Below the pieces are notes generated by a model, which had not been told where the DNA came from, searched no databases, and worked only from the letters and a program-made list of their open reading frames with translations. This document shows, in pieces, positions 62,246 to 62,325 of a stretch of DNA of 62,325 nucleotides. The stretch comes from Paludibacteraceae bacterium (lineage in GTDB: Bacteria; Bacteroidota; Bacteroidia; Bacteroidales; Paludibacteraceae), in assembly GCA_028694215.1 (NCBI GenBank), contig JAQUTW010000008.1, forward strand, positions 1 through 62,325, read 5' to 3'. Position 1 is the stretch's first letter. Each line of letters starts with the position of its first letter. Made by a program: the position numbers and the translations under genes.

Positions 62246-62273
62246 ACTCCTTGTTTGGAATTCAGCCTTTTTT
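62240..62273 (+). terminator. Intrinsic terminator overlapping the end of the CDS
   Basis: GGCTGAA (62240-62246) and TTCAGCC (62261-62267), with TCC/GGA extending the stem, then six T. The stop codon of the preceding gene is inside the 5' arm. Confidence 0.85.
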
Positions 62274-62309
62274 CTTTCCTTTGTATGTACCACCAAACAA
62301 CGAAAAGAT

Positions 62310-62325
62310 ATGGGCAAAAGTACAC
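62310..62325 (+). CDS. Possible start of the next gene (partial)
   Basis: The window ends with ATG GGC AAA AGT ACA, which could be the first codons of a rightward gene behind the terminator. Only five codons are visible, so nothing can be said of its product, and the call could be wrong. Confidence 0.25.

Noticed and set aside
1-62325. CRISPR array, transposase, integrase or phage genes
   Set aside because: None seen. The only repeats are the in-gene 234-bp array and the palindromic elements described.

Overview
The window is chromosomal DNA from a member of the Bacteroidetes, most likely order Bacteroidales. The evidence is a SusC/SusD pair, five secreted proteins with type IX secretion (T9SS) C-terminal tails, menaquinone genes, and a promoter grammar of TTG, about 20 bp, then TAnnTTTG in front of many genes. 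Shine-Dalgarno sequences are almost absent. T9SS cargo together with SusCD argues for a T9SS-bearing Bacteroidales lineage. I cannot name the genus.

Layout, left to right. Positions 1-110 hold the 3' end of a 5S rRNA and its terminator. An SDR oxidoreductase and a very large MMPL/RND-type membrane protein with seven repeats in its second outer loop follow, to 4.7 kb. An accessory-looking island spans 4.75-7.4 kb: a promoter, a highly folded leader, an EcoRI-family adenine methyltransferase, a palindromic repeat and a DUF262/HNH nuclease. Next come menaquinone genes (ubiE/menG, menA), the GGGtGRT protein with its NifU-like partner, a LolC/E-type permease, a small winged-helix protein and endonuclease IV. 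From 13.4 to 26 kb the window is dominated by secreted proteins: two large T9SS cargo proteins sharing GLUG-type modules, an AlaX-like editing protein, a membrane-anchored AraC regulator, Hsp20 and a third T9SS protein.

From 26 to 30.8 kb there is a TPP riboswitch driving a TonB-dependent receptor, a small envelope protein preceded by a candidate structured RNA, and malate dehydrogenase. From 30.9 to 36.8 kb is a branched-chain amino-acid operon (coiled-coil protein, ilvD, ilvB, ilvN, acyl-ACP thioesterase) that lacks ilvC. Then come a SulP transporter, tRNA-Val and tRNA-Cys facing each other, an ECF sigma/anti-sigma/periplasmic protein operon, a ZupT-type transporter, and an RNA-processing cluster (DUF5063, RNase D-like, RlmI-like). 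Asparaginase, a helix-hairpin-helix protein and glycogen phosphorylase follow. A SusC-SusD-lipoprotein-T9SS operon occupies 49.3-57 kb. The right end has a tightly overlapped mnmA, S8 protease, xseA operon and a C-terminally shortened metallo-beta-lactamase-fold protein.

The strongest candidates for undescribed biology are two. One is the structured RNA at 29.46-29.69 kb, with nested long-range complementarity into its own terminator-like hairpin. The other is the methyltransferase plus DUF262/HNH pair with its folded leader and a palindrome touching the methyltransferase start codon. No insertion sequence, CRISPR array, integrase or replication origin was seen. No similarity search was run; names rest on motifs and remembered family features.
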